Positions 41,947 through 51,832 of a DNA stretch of 64,000 nt are shown here, piece by piece. Each line of letters starts with the position of its first letter. The stretch's first letter is position 1. The DNA lies in contig NZ_JAUYUD010000114.1 in NCBI RefSeq assembly GCF_030692605.1, positions 1-64,000 on the forward strand. The letters are read 5' to 3'. A program made the translations under genes and the position numbers. Below the pieces are notes generated by a model. The model did not search any database. It saw only the letters and a program-made list of their open reading frames with translations, and had not been told where the DNA came from. The DNA comes from Lutibacter sp. (GTDB taxonomy: Bacteria; Bacteroidota; Bacteroidia; Flavobacteriales; Flavobacteriaceae).

Positions 41947-42882
41947 TTGAAAAGAGAGTTTATGCGGAATTTAAGGAAACATTTAGTTTATATATTTTTA
42001 GTTATTGGTATTATTGGATATTCCCAGCAAAACCTAATAAAAGTAACTGTTGATACTACTGCTATTAAAATTGGAGAACAAATTCAATATAAAATAAGTG
42101 TTGAAGGAAAAAGAAACATTCTTTTTTCAAAATTCGCTTTAGATAGCTTGGGAAAAATAGAAGTTGTTGAATCGTTTCCAGTAGATACCCTTAAAAACAG
42201 CTTAGAAAAAAGATATTTACTTACAAGTTTTGATAGTGGTCGGTATGTGATTCCAAAACAACAAGTGCTTCTTAATAATAAAATATACCTTACAGATTCG
42301 GTATTGATAAATGTTGCCACCGTAAAAGTTGACACGTTAAAACAAAAAATGTTTGAGATAAAAGCAATTAAAAGCGAACCAAAAACATTTGATGATTATA
42401 AACCATTATTATGGTGGATATTATTGATTTTGGCCATAATTGCAATTGCACTCTATTTTATTTTAAGAAAGAAAAAAGTAAAAGAAATACCTGTAATTTA
42501 TATTGCTCCAATTCAAGAAGCAATGCAACGTTTAAAAGAATTAGACGAAAAGCAATTGTTACAGCAAAACAAAATTAAATTGTATTATACGGAATTAACC
42601 GAAATTGTTAGAACGTATATAGAAAAAGAAACTCATATACCAGCACTAGAATCAACTACGAATGAATTGATTGAAACGATTATAGATTTTAATTCATCAA
42701 GTAATTTAGGAATTTCTAAAAACACCATAATAGAATTAAAAGAAGTATTACAAAGTGCTGATTTAGTAAAATTTGCAAAGTCAAAACCAATAGTTGAAGA
42801 AATTAAACAGCATAGAAACCTATCTGAACAAATTATTCAAAATATAAAAACCATTAAAAAAGAAGAAAATGAACTGGAATAA
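41947..42882 (+). CDS. Exported membrane protein of the Bat locus (BatD/DUF4381-like)
   Basis: Signal peptide, beta-rich N-terminal domain, TM LWWILLILAIIAIALYFILRKKK, position in the operon. Confidence 0.65.
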   Translation: MKREFMRNLRKHLVYIFLVIGIIGYSQQNLIKVTVDTTAIKIGEQIQYKISVEGKRNILFSKFALDSLGKIEVVESFPVDTLKNSLEKRYLLTSFDSGRYVIPKQQVLLNNKIYLTDSVLINVATVKVDTLKQKMFEIKAIKSEPKTFDDYKPLLWWILLILAIIAIALYFILRKKKVKEIPVIYIAPIQEAMQRLKELDEKQLLQQNKIKLYYTELTEIVRTYIEKETHIPALESTTNELIETIIDFNSSSNLGISKNTIIELKEVLQSADLVKFAKSKPIVEEIKQHRNLSEQIIQNIKTIKKEENELE

Positions 42883-43876
42883 TTTTGAGTTTATGCATCC
42901 TCAGTTTTTGTGGCTTTTACTAGTAGTGCCACTTATTGGGTTATGGTTTTTCTTCAATAGAAAAAAGGATACAGCTACCTTAAAAATGGCAAGCACCAAA
43001 GGTTTTCTAAAAAGCGAATCATTTATTTCGAAGTTAAAACCTGTTTTATATGGTTTAAGACTGATTTCAATTTCATTATTGTTAGTTGCGCTAGCAAGGC
43101 CAAGAATAGTAGAGGTTAGCGAACAAACCAAAACAAATAAAGGAATTGATATTGTTATGGCAATTGACGTTTCGGCTAGTATGTTGGCAAGAGATTTAAA
43201 ACCGAACAGGCTAGAAGCATTAAAAATTGTAGCCACAGAATTTGTAAATCAGCGTCCAAATGATCGTATTGGAATAGTGGTATATGCTGGAGAAAGTTTT
43301 ACACAAACACCCATTACAAGCGATAAAAGAATAATTAGAAACACCATTGAAAACATAAAGTGGGGTGACCTTGAAGGAGGAACAGCAGTTGGAATGGGTT
43401 TAGGATCGGCCGTAAATAGGTTAAAAGAGAGTAAAGCCACTAGTAAAGTAATTATTTTACTTACAGATGGTGTTAATAATACTGGATTTGTAGACCCAAA
43501 AACGGCTACAGAATTAGCGGTTGGACTTGGCATAAAAGTATACACCATTGGTATTGGAACCAACGGAACGGCATCATTCCCGTATGCTCAAGATCCAGTC
43601 ACAGGGCAATTGTTATTTAGAAATTCGCCTGTTGAAATTGATGAAGAATTGCTAAAATATATTGCAAAAGAAACAGAAGGTAGGTATTTTAGAGCAACAG
43701 ACAATAGTAAACTAAAAGCCATTTATCAAGAAATTAATAAATTGGAAAAAACAGAGGTTGAGGAATTTAAATATTATAATTACCAAGAAAAATATAGAAT
43801 ATTGGTGATTTTAGCACTGTTTTTAATTGCAATAGAATTGGCGCTAAAACATACCATATTTAGAAGTTTTATTTAG
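42869..43876 (+). CDS. batA: BatA-like VWA domain protein
   Basis: GIDIVMAIDVSASMLARDLKPNRLEALK (MIDAS motif), TM segments. Confidence 0.9.
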   Translation: MNWNNFEFMHPQFLWLLLVVPLIGLWFFFNRKKDTATLKMASTKGFLKSESFISKLKPVLYGLRLISISLLLVALARPRIVEVSEQTKTNKGIDIVMAIDVSASMLARDLKPNRLEALKIVATEFVNQRPNDRIGIVVYAGESFTQTPITSDKRIIRNTIENIKWGDLEGGTAVGMGLGSAVNRLKESKATSKVIILLTDGVNNTGFVDPKTATELAVGLGIKVYTIGIGTNGTASFPYAQDPVTGQLLFRNSPVEIDEELLKYIAKETEGRYFRATDNSKLKAIYQEINKLEKTEVEEFKYYNYQEKYRILVILALFLIAIELALKHTIFRSFI

Positions 43877-43958
43877 AAAGTTAAATGTTTAGATATCAAA
43901 AGTTGAAAATCAAACTATAAACTGAAAGTTTAGAACTTAAAACTTAAAATTAGTAAGA

Positions 43959-45014
43959 ATGTATCAAATAGAAGAACCAACATATTTTATATACCTTTCA
44001 ATTATTCCGGTAATAGTTGCGATGTTTTTTTGGTTGCTTTGGTGGAAAAAAAAGACTCAAAAAAACTTTGCAGACAAGTTGTTATTGGAAAAATTGAGTC
44101 CCGAAAAATCTTCGTTTAAGTCCTTTTTAAAAATAACAGTAATTTGTTTGGCATTGGCTTTTTTAGTTGTTTCTCTAACGAATCCCAAAATGGGAACTAA
44201 ATTAGAAACAGTTAAAAGACAAGGAGTAGATATTGTTTTTGCATTAGATGTGTCTGCAAGTATGTTAGCCGAAGATATCGCCCCAAGTAGGTTAGACAAG
44301 GCAAAACAAATAATAACCAAAGTAATAGATAATTTAGGAAGCGATAGAATTGGTGTTATTATTTATGCCGGAAATTCGTACCCACTTTTACCAATTACTA
44401 CCGATCACGCAGCGGCAAAAATGTTTTTGCAAAATGCCAGTACCAATATGGTTTCTAGTCAAGGAACAGCAATAAATGAAGCAATTGAAAGGGCTATAAC
44501 CTATTATGATAATGATGAAAAAACCAATCGGTTTTTATTTATTGTTTCAGATGGTGAGGATCACGAAGAAAACACATTAGAATTGGCTAGAAAAGCCAAT
44601 GAAGAAAAAATAAAAATATTTACCATTGCGATTGGGACCGAGCAAGGAGGTCCAATTCCTTTAAAAGAAAATAACACGGTAATTGGTTACAAGAAAGACT
44701 CAAAAGGGGAAGTAGTTATTACTCAAATGAAAGCTCAAGTATTAAAGGATATTGCTTTAGAAGGCAATGGTAAATATATTGATGGAAACAGAACTCAAGA
44801 AACAATAAATACAATTAAAGATTTGTTGGTAAAAGCGGAGAAAAGCGAATTTGAAACCAAACAATTTTCCGATTATAAAGATCAATTCCAGTGGTTTATT
44901 GCACTAGGTTTGTTATTTCTTATTTTTGACGCGTTGTTGCTAGATAAGAAAACCAAATGGGTTCAAAAGTTAAATTTATTCAATCAGTCCAATGAAAATA
45001 AAAGTAAAAAATAG
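43959..45014 (+). CDS. batB: BatB-like VWA domain protein
   Basis: GVDIVFALDVSASMLAEDIAPSRLDKAKQ, TM segments. Confidence 0.9.
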   Translation: MYQIEEPTYFIYLSIIPVIVAMFFWLLWWKKKTQKNFADKLLLEKLSPEKSSFKSFLKITVICLALAFLVVSLTNPKMGTKLETVKRQGVDIVFALDVSASMLAEDIAPSRLDKAKQIITKVIDNLGSDRIGVIIYAGNSYPLLPITTDHAAAKMFLQNASTNMVSSQGTAINEAIERAITYYDNDEKTNRFLFIVSDGEDHEENTLELARKANEEKIKIFTIAIGTEQGGPIPLKENNTVIGYKKDSKGEVVITQMKAQVLKDIALEGNGKYIDGNRTQETINTIKDLLVKAEKSEFETKQFSDYKDQFQWFIALGLLFLIFDALLLDKKTKWVQKLNLFNQSNENKSKK

Positions 45015-45801
45015 CATCCATTCATCTTACCTATTTTTACTATTTATAGGGTGTACAACTGTGGTTTTTTCGCAAGAAATATCGCCGGAACAACTGCAAC
45101 GTGAAGCTAGAAAAGAAGTTAGAGATGGAAATAAATTATACAACGAACTTAAATTTGATGAAGCAGAAGCAGCTTATAAAAGAGCTTTAGCAAAAACGCC
45201 TAATTACCCAACTGCTTCATATAATTTAGGAAACTCAGTTTATCAACAAAATAGAAATAAAGAAGCAGTTGGCCAGTTTGAAATAGCTGCAAAAACTGCA
45301 AAAGATAAATTTTCTTTGGCAGAATCTTTTCATAATATGGGAAATGCTACTATGAAAGAAAAACAATACGCACAAGCTGTTGAAGCTTATAAAAATGCCC
45401 TGAGGAACAATTCAAAAGATGATGAAACACGTTATAACTTAGCTTTAGCACAAGAATTATTAAAAAAAGAACAAGATAAAAACAAAGACGATAAAAAAGA
45501 TAACAAAGACGATAAAAATAAAGATCAAAAAGATAAAGAAGGAGGAGATAAAGATAAAAAGGACGATAAAAAGGACAACGAAAATAAAGGAAAAGACAAA
45601 AAAGACGATCATGGCAATCAGAAAAAAGAGGATCAAAAGCAAGATCAAAAAGAGAAGAAGCAACAACGACCAAGTGAATTGTCTCCTGAACAAATAGCTC
45701 AATTATTAGAGGCAATGAACAACGAGGAAAATAAAACACAACAAAAAATTAACGCCAAACAAGCTAAAGGCAAAAAAATAAAACAAGAAAAAGACTGGTA
45801 A
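44992..45801 (+). CDS. batC: BatC-like TPR protein with long Lys/Asp-rich tail
   Basis: TPR repeats (YPTASYNLGNSVYQQNRNKEAVGQFE); KKDNKDDKNKDQKDKEGG low-complexity tail. Confidence 0.88.
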   Translation: MKIKVKNSIHSSYLFLLFIGCTTVVFSQEISPEQLQREARKEVRDGNKLYNELKFDEAEAAYKRALAKTPNYPTASYNLGNSVYQQNRNKEAVGQFEIAAKTAKDKFSLAESFHNMGNATMKEKQYAQAVEAYKNALRNNSKDDETRYNLALAQELLKKEQDKNKDDKKDNKDDKNKDQKDKEGGDKDKKDDKKDNENKGKDKKDDHGNQKKEDQKQDQKEKKQQRPSELSPEQIAQLLEAMNNEENKTQQKINAKQAKGKKIKQEKDW

Positions 45802-45805
45802 TAGA

Positions 45806-47569
45806 ATGAGAATATTAAAGGTTTACATAATAGCTATTTTAAGTTTTACAACTCAAATCTGTTTTGCTCAAGTTGAGTTCAAAACAATTGTTAGTAAAAG
45901 TAATTTAGGCGTAAATCAGCGTTTTAGAATTGAATTTTCTATAAATAAGCAAGGCGCCGATAATTTTCAACCACCTTCTTTTAACCAATTTAGAATTGTT
46001 GGAGGACCAAGCTCATCTGTAAATCAATCTTGGATTAATGGTAAGGCAAGTTTTGCGCAGTCGTATATATACATTTTAGAGCCAAAAAAAGAAGGTGTTT
46101 TTACCATTGAACCAGCAACTATAGAATATGATGGAGAGGTTCTTAAATCAAATGATGTTGATATTACTGTATCAAAATCAGTTGAAATTCCTAAAGATCC
46201 TACTAACCCAGAATATGTAGCCCAGCAAAATATTCATTTAGTAGCGGAGGTTTCTAATACAAATCCGTATGTTGGAGAAGGAATTTATGTGGTATATAAG
46301 TTATTTGTTAGTGAAAACATTAGTGTTAACGATTGGCGCGTAAGTGAAAACCCACAGTATAATGGTTTTTGGAATCAAGATATTGAAGTTAATGAAATTA
46401 ATGTTCAACGAGGAAAATACAACGGTGAAGATTATCGATTTATAGTACTAAAAAAAGCAATATTAATTCCTCAAAAGGATGGTAAATTAATTATTGAGCC
46501 AATGAAAATGGATTTTTCCTTAGGTATTCCAACTGGTAGAGGAGATTTTTTTGGAAATATGATTACTAGAAGTATTAATTATTCCGAACAATCAGCTGTA
46601 AGAACCGTTAATGTGAAACCCTTGCCAGAAGTTGGAAAACCTGTTGGATTTTTAGGAGCTGTTGGAGACTTTAATTTTGAAGTTGTTGCCAATAAAAGTG
46701 TTTTGAAGGCTAATGAAGCTGCCGAAATTAAAGTTACCATAACTGGAAGTGGAAATTTAAAATTATTTGAAATTCCAAAACTTGTTACTCCAACCGAATT
46801 GGAAGTATATACTCCCGAGCATAAAGAGCAAGTTGTAACCTCATTAGGTGGACTAAGAGGTGCTATTTCCGACTCTTACACGGTAGTTCCTCAATTTAAA
46901 GGAAAGTACAAAATTCCAGAAGTTTCATTTTCTTTTTTTAATCCAAAAACTAAAAAATACGAAACAATAACTTCCTTACAAATGGTTCTTGAAGTTGTTG
47001 ATGGAAAAGATTTACCTTTAGGTTCTAACGAAATAACAGCATCTAACAAGCAAAAAGTAGTTGCTAGCAATAGTTTTAAATACATTGCCTTAAAAACCCA
47101 ATTAGAGCCAATAGAACAAGAAAATTTTTTTAAATCGAAGTGGTTTTATTTTGTTTTTTTAGCACCGTTTTTGTTAATTCCAATAGCCATTTTAATTGGG
47201 AAACGAAGTGAAGAACGCGCTAATGATATTTTTGGAAATAAAATTAGAAAGGCCGATAAATTGGCTAAAAAATATTTATACGAAGCCAAAAAGCAAATGG
47301 GTAAAAAAGAGGCGTTTTACATTGCATTAGAAAAAGCACTTCATAATTTTTTAAAGGCGAAACTGCACATTGAAACAAGTGACATTTCAGTTGAGAAAAT
47401 TGCAGAAATATTAACTGAGAAAGGAGTTGATAAAAGTACAGTTTCAGAATTTACAACGGTATTGAAAGATTGTGATTTTGCACGTTATACACCATCTACA
47501 AACGTAATGATGGAGCAAGAATTTGATAAAGCGAAAACAATTATCACTAAAATTGATAAATATGTCTAA
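45806..47569 (+). CDS. batD: BatD-like oxygen-tolerance protein
   Basis: Long exported beta-rich protein (FRIVGGPSSSVNQSWINGKASFAQSYIYILEPKKEGVFTI) in Bat context. Confidence 0.9.
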   Translation: MRILKVYIIAILSFTTQICFAQVEFKTIVSKSNLGVNQRFRIEFSINKQGADNFQPPSFNQFRIVGGPSSSVNQSWINGKASFAQSYIYILEPKKEGVFTIEPATIEYDGEVLKSNDVDITVSKSVEIPKDPTNPEYVAQQNIHLVAEVSNTNPYVGEGIYVVYKLFVSENISVNDWRVSENPQYNGFWNQDIEVNEINVQRGKYNGEDYRFIVLKKAILIPQKDGKLIIEPMKMDFSLGIPTGRGDFFGNMITRSINYSEQSAVRTVNVKPLPEVGKPVGFLGAVGDFNFEVVANKSVLKANEAAEIKVTITGSGNLKLFEIPKLVTPTELEVYTPEHKEQVVTSLGGLRGAISDSYTVVPQFKGKYKIPEVSFSFFNPKTKKYETITSLQMVLEVVDGKDLPLGSNEITASNKQKVVASNSFKYIALKTQLEPIEQENFFKSKWFYFVFLAPFLLIPIAILIGKRSEERANDIFGNKIRKADKLAKKYLYEAKKQMGKKEAFYIALEKALHNFLKAKLHIETSDISVEKIAEILTEKGVDKSTVSEFTTVLKDCDFARYTPSTNVMMEQEFDKAKTIITKIDKYV

Positions 47570-48323
47570 TCTAAAATTGTTTTTATTAAATATCGTAATG
47601 CTAATTGGCTTTTTTTTAAACGCCCAATCTGCTGATGTTTTGTTTTTAAATGCAAATGGTTTTTATAAAAACGAGAACTATGAGCAGGCTATAAAACAGT
47701 ATCAAGCTATCGAAAAACAAGGGTTGGTTTCAGCAGATTTGTATTTTAATATGGGTAATTGTTATTACAAACAAAATAGCGTTGCCTATGCTGTTTATTA
47801 TTATGAAAAAGCTTTAAAATTAGATCCAAATCATTCAGATGCAAGTCAAAATTTAATCTTTGCAAAACGAATGACTATTGATGCCATTGAAGAAATTCCT
47901 AAAACTTTTTTACAACGTTTTTCAACCAACATAATTCAAAAATTCGATTATAACACGTGGGCTTTAGGGGCTATTTTAGGTTCAGTATTGACCACATTAT
48001 TGTTTTTAGTTTATTATTTTTCAGAGAGAAGTAGCATTAAATTGTTATTTTTTAACGCTTCCATTTTTGCAATGTTTTTAATGTCGGTTAGTTTAATTTT
48101 CGCATATATTAATTTTGAAACTGTTCAAAAAAATAGTGGTGCGGTGATTTTTAGTCCAAAAGTTGAAGTTACCAATGCCCCGGCAAGTAATGGAGAAGTT
48201 AGTTTTGTATTACACGAAGGAACAAAAGTGATTATTTTAGATCAAACAGAAAATTGGCGTAAAATTAAAATTGCAGATGGTAAAGAAGGATGGATTAGAA
48301 TAACTGAAATAAAAGAAATATAA
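47562..48323 (+). CDS. batE: BatE-like TPR/SH3b protein (start 47562 preferred to 47523)
   Basis: TPR (ADLYFNMGNCYYKQNSVAYAVYYYEKALKLDP), two TM, C-terminal SH3b EGTKVIILDQTENWRKIKIADGKEGWI. Confidence 0.88.
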   Translation: MSNLKLFLLNIVMLIGFFLNAQSADVLFLNANGFYKNENYEQAIKQYQAIEKQGLVSADLYFNMGNCYYKQNSVAYAVYYYEKALKLDPNHSDASQNLIFAKRMTIDAIEEIPKTFLQRFSTNIIQKFDYNTWALGAILGSVLTTLLFLVYYFSERSSIKLLFFNASIFAMFLMSVSLIFAYINFETVQKNSGAVIFSPKVEVTNAPASNGEVSFVLHEGTKVIILDQTENWRKIKIADGKEGWIRITEIKEI

Positions 48324-48324
48324 A

Positions 48325-48840
48325 TTAGTCTTCAATTTCAACAATTACTTCAATTTCTACCACCATATTAAAGGGTAAAGAGTTCATTCCAACAGCACTT
48401 CTAGCGTGTTTACCTTTTTCTTTAAATACAGCTACCATAACATCAGAAAATCCGTTTATAACCATGGGATGTTGTGTGAAAGTAGCATCGCAATTTACCA
48501 TTCCAAGTACTTTTACAATTCTTTTAACCCTATTTAATGAGCCAAGTTCAGTTTTTAAAACAGCTAACTGATGTGATGCCACTAATTTTGCAGCAAGTTT
48601 AGCTTCTTCAACAGTAATGGTTGAACCTACTTTGCCAACAATATAGGAGCCATCTGGGTTTTTGGGGCCTTTTCCAGATAGATAAAGCAAATTACCTACT
48701 CTAACCACATCTACAAAATTGGCCACCGGAGTAACAGGTGTTGGGAGTTTAATATCTAATTCAATAATCATTTCTTCAGGAGATTGTGCAACAGAAAATG
48801 TTGATATAAAAAATAGAAAACACAAGGTAAATATTTTCAT
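48325..48840 (-). CDS. Exported RidA/YjgF-family protein
   Basis: Signal peptide MKIFTLCFLFFISTFSVAQ; VGNLLYLSGKGPKNPDGS, MVVEIEVIVEI. Confidence 0.8.
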   Translation of the reverse strand: MKIFTLCFLFFISTFSVAQSPEEMIIELDIKLPTPVTPVANFVDVVRVGNLLYLSGKGPKNPDGSYIVGKVGSTITVEEAKLAAKLVASHQLAVLKTELGSLNRVKRIVKVLGMVNCDATFTQHPMVINGFSDVMVAVFKEKGKHARSAVGMNSLPFNMVVEIEVIVEIED

Positions 48841-48857
48841 AAAATTTAGGTATTAAA

Positions 48858-49976
48858 TTATTCTTTAAAAAGGGAATCAATTTTTTCTTCTAATTTTTTA
48901 CCATGTAAATTAACTGCAATAATTTTTCCAGACGAGTCTATTAAATAGTTAATTGGCAAACTATTTATTCCATAATTTATAGCAATTGGGGTTTCAAAAC
49001 CTTCTAAGGTAGAACCATTAGGCCAGTTTCGTTGATCTTTTTCTAAGGCAAATAACCACTTTTCTTTATTAGTATCTAATGAAATCCCATAAATTTCAAA
49101 ACCTTTATTGCCGTATGTTTTGTATAAATTTATCAATAAACCACTTTCAGTTCTACAAGGCGGGCACCAACTTGCCCAAAAGTCTATAAGGGTGTAGGTT
49201 GCTTTTTCTGGAGTTAAAACTATGTTATTACCGTCCTTATCTGAAATTGATACATCTAAAAAGACACTCCCAATACTCGACTTTTTTAGTTGATTTATTC
49301 TCGATTTTAGATAAGTAGTACTCTCTAATTTAGGTTTTTTTTGTTCGAAATTGGTTACCAACTTTTGTAAAAATTCAAAATCCACATCGCTTTTCCATCT
49401 GCTGGCAGTAGCTAAAATTGCAATAGAAGTACCCATTTTTGTTTTTACAAAATTGGTTAATTCTTTTATATGTTCATTATAATTTTCAACTTCTAAACTT
49501 CTAAGTTTTGCAATTTCTTCTTCTGAAGAATTCTGATTTTCTTTAATCTTAATTTCGGCTCGTACAGATTTTACCAATCGATTTAACGATTCAATTCTAA
49601 AGGCTTCATATTGTTGTAATAATTGCGTATCAATTGATCCAGAAATGGTTAAATTATCTTTTGATTCTCCTTCAATTAAAATATGTTGCCCTTTATCTAT
49701 GGCCAAAGGAATTGAAACGCCATCTCCAACTAAGGTAAAAAGGTTTGGTTCTATAAAAAAATGAGTACTAAACGAACCATTTTCATCTACCAATAACGAA
49801 TCTATAACACTATTCTTTATGGAACTATTTTCACTTTGTTTGGAAAGATAAAGGGTCGTGTTTTTTAAGGTTGGAATTGTGCCAGAAATGGAAAAAACAG
49901 GTTCACTTTTTTGTGAGCAATTACTAAAAATTACAAAAACTGAAACTAAAATTAATTGGGATGGTTTTATAAGCAT
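48858..49976 (-). CDS. TlpA-like thiol-disulfide oxidoreductase with DUF4369-like N-terminus
   Basis: Lipobox FSNCSQ; DFWASWCPPCRTESG. Confidence 0.92.
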   Translation of the reverse strand: MLIKPSQLILVSVFVIFSNCSQKSEPVFSISGTIPTLKNTTLYLSKQSENSSIKNSVIDSLLVDENGSFSTHFFIEPNLFTLVGDGVSIPLAIDKGQHILIEGESKDNLTISGSIDTQLLQQYEAFRIESLNRLVKSVRAEIKIKENQNSSEEEIAKLRSLEVENYNEHIKELTNFVKTKMGTSIAILATASRWKSDVDFEFLQKLVTNFEQKKPKLESTTYLKSRINQLKKSSIGSVFLDVSISDKDGNNIVLTPEKATYTLIDFWASWCPPCRTESGLLINLYKTYGNKGFEIYGISLDTNKEKWLFALEKDQRNWPNGSTLEGFETPIAINYGINSLPINYLIDSSGKIIAVNLHGKKLEEKIDSLFKE

Positions 49977-50023
49977 AGGTTATATAGTTGAAACATTTTG
50001 GTCGAGGTTATAATCAAAACCTA

Positions 50024-50548
50024 TCATTTAATCGTAGATTTTTTTATTTCTTTCGGATCATCTTTAATAATTTTGACAAAAGAAGGGAATAGCAATGGCG
50101 CTAAATTTTTTATGGGTTCGTATAAAATTACAGCTTCTTTTTTTTCAGGTGATAGAAGTGGTATAATGTTGTTTAATTTACTAAACACCAATAAAACAAC
50201 ACTTAAAATAAGCGCGAATTTTAAAGCTCCAAAAACACCTCCAACTATTTTGTTTACAATACCCAAAGAAGCAAATGATGCCAATTTTGTAAATAGTTTA
50301 CCAAATAATGTGATTACTAAAACAATAAATGAAAAAGTAATTGCAAAAGAAATAAGCGTAATATATCTTTCATTCCAAGATACTTTTCTTGCCAAAAAAT
50401 TCCCTACAATATCTGAGAAATGAATTGCACAATAAATACCAACAATTAAAGAAACCACTGAAGCAACTTCAACAAAAAGTCCTTTAAATACGCCTTTTAC
50501 AAATCCAATAATTAATATAACCAGTATAACAAGGTCAAAAGTAGTCAT
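50024..50548 (-). CDS. CvpA family membrane protein
   Basis: FDLVILVILIIGFVKGVFKGLFVEVASVVSLIVGIYCAIHF. Confidence 0.88.
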   Translation of the reverse strand: MTTFDLVILVILIIGFVKGVFKGLFVEVASVVSLIVGIYCAIHFSDIVGNFLARKVSWNERYITLISFAITFSFIVLVITLFGKLFTKLASFASLGIVNKIVGGVFGALKFALILSVVLLVFSKLNNIIPLLSPEKKEAVILYEPIKNLAPLLFPSFVKIIKDDPKEIKKSTIK

Positions 50549-50558
50549 GAAAATTGTT

Positions 50559-50592
50559 TTTGTAAATATACATTTTTCGATTTGTATATTTG
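50559..50592 (+). promoter_or_regulatory. Putative Bacteroidota sigma-A promoter
   Basis: tttg (50559-50562), 22-nt spacer, tatatttg (50585-50592), about 20 nt before the 50613 ORF. Confidence 0.5.
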
Positions 50593-50612
50593 CAATTAAC
50601 TAAACGAATCAA

Positions 50613-50966
50613 ATGTCAAGAGATTTACAATTAAAAGAAGATTGGGAACAATTATTAGCTATTTTGGCCACTAAATTTGGTGATGGAGAACAATTAAATA
50701 TGGATGCCATTATTTATCTTATTGGAGTCCAAGAATTGGGTCAAGGGCAGCGGGAATTTAAAAAAGACGATAAAGTAAATTTAATGCATATTGCCATTTG
50801 TAGGCTTTTGGAGCCTTTTGGTTATTATCAATTTGATTATTTCGACGAAGATGCTTGGCCTCATTATAAAACCATAGAACAATTGCCTGAATTAAAACCA
50901 GGAGAACAAACAGTTTTAATGAAAGAAGCGATTGTTTTGTATTTTAGACAACTGGAGTTAATTTAG
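50613..50966 (+). CDS. Conserved hypothetical protein
   Basis: Intact ORF with plausible promoter; family not recognised with certainty. Confidence 0.7.
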   Translation: MSRDLQLKEDWEQLLAILATKFGDGEQLNMDAIIYLIGVQELGQGQREFKKDDKVNLMHIAICRLLEPFGYYQFDYFDEDAWPHYKTIEQLPELKPGEQTVLMKEAIVLYFRQLELI

Positions 50967-51757
50967 GTAACCGCCATTTTTCTGATTAAAAGAGATACTA
51001 ATTTAGGGTAAAACCGCTTTGCATAAACGCCTAATTTTTCTTTAAATCCGGCTATATAAACTTCTTCTTGTTGTTTTGCAACTGCTTTTAAAAATAAATG
51101 AGCAAATTTAGTTGCAGGAATACCATTTTTAGTGGCTTCATCCATACTGTTTTGTGCTGTTCCATTTCCAATTAAAGCATTAAGCGAAATGTCGGTTTGC
51201 ACAAAACCAGGGCAAATAAGAGTTACATTAATATTGTGTTTATAAACTTCTGCGCGTAAACTATCAAAAAAACCGTGTAATGCGTGTTTTGATGCTGCAT
51301 AAGAGGAGCGTAATGGCGTTCCAATTTTTCCTACAATGCTGGTTGTAACCACAAAATGACCCTTATTATTTTTTATAAAATGAGGTAAAATTGCCTTGCT
51401 TAAGGCTACAGTTCCTAAATAATTAATATCCATAATACGCTTGTCAACGCTTATTAAAGTGTCTATAGCAAAAGAACGTTGACTTACCCCACCATTATTT
51501 ATAAGGATATCAATAGTTCCAAAAAGTTGCAACGCTTTTTCTACTTTGATAGATAAATTAGTATAATCCTCTAAGTCTAAAGTCAAAATTTTGATATTTT
51601 CGGGATGTTTACAGGCGTTTTTTACTTCAATTAAAGCCTCGTTATTTCTGGCTGAAATTATAAGTTTTACATTTTTTTGAGATAATTCTAATGCCAAGGA
51701 TTTTCCTATTCCTGAAGAGGCTCCTGTTATCCAAACAATTTTATTGGTAAAATACAT
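50963..51757 (-). CDS. Short-chain dehydrogenase/reductase
   Basis: VWITGASSGIGKSLALELSQ, NNGGVSQRS, YAASKHALHGF. Confidence 0.93.
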   Translation of the reverse strand: MYFTNKIVWITGASSGIGKSLALELSQKNVKLIISARNNEALIEVKNACKHPENIKILTLDLEDYTNLSIKVEKALQLFGTIDILINNGGVSQRSFAIDTLISVDKRIMDINYLGTVALSKAILPHFIKNNKGHFVVTTSIVGKIGTPLRSSYAASKHALHGFFDSLRAEVYKHNINVTLICPGFVQTDISLNALIGNGTAQNSMDEATKNGIPATKFAHLFLKAVAKQQEEVYIAGFKEKLGVYAKRFYPKLVSLLIRKMAVT

Positions 51758-51832
51758 GGGTAAGTTGTTTATAAAAGTTAAAAATAATTACTTTTGGTGT
51801 TATAGTTGTTTAATTTATCAAAAAAGAAAAAA

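Noticed and set aside
43877-43958. aaagttgaaaat/aaagtttagaact A/T-rich spacer between batA and batB
   Set aside because: Short simple-sequence-like spacer with no clear palindrome; too weak to call as an element
45350-45739. Two long minus-strand ORFs (45350-45739, 45460-45702) rich in Phe/Leu/Val/Ile
   Set aside because: Reverse complement of the Lys/Asp-rich BatC tail; low-complexity artefacts
49998-50423. 141-aa plus-strand ORF
   Set aside because: Antisense to the well-supported cvpA-like gene
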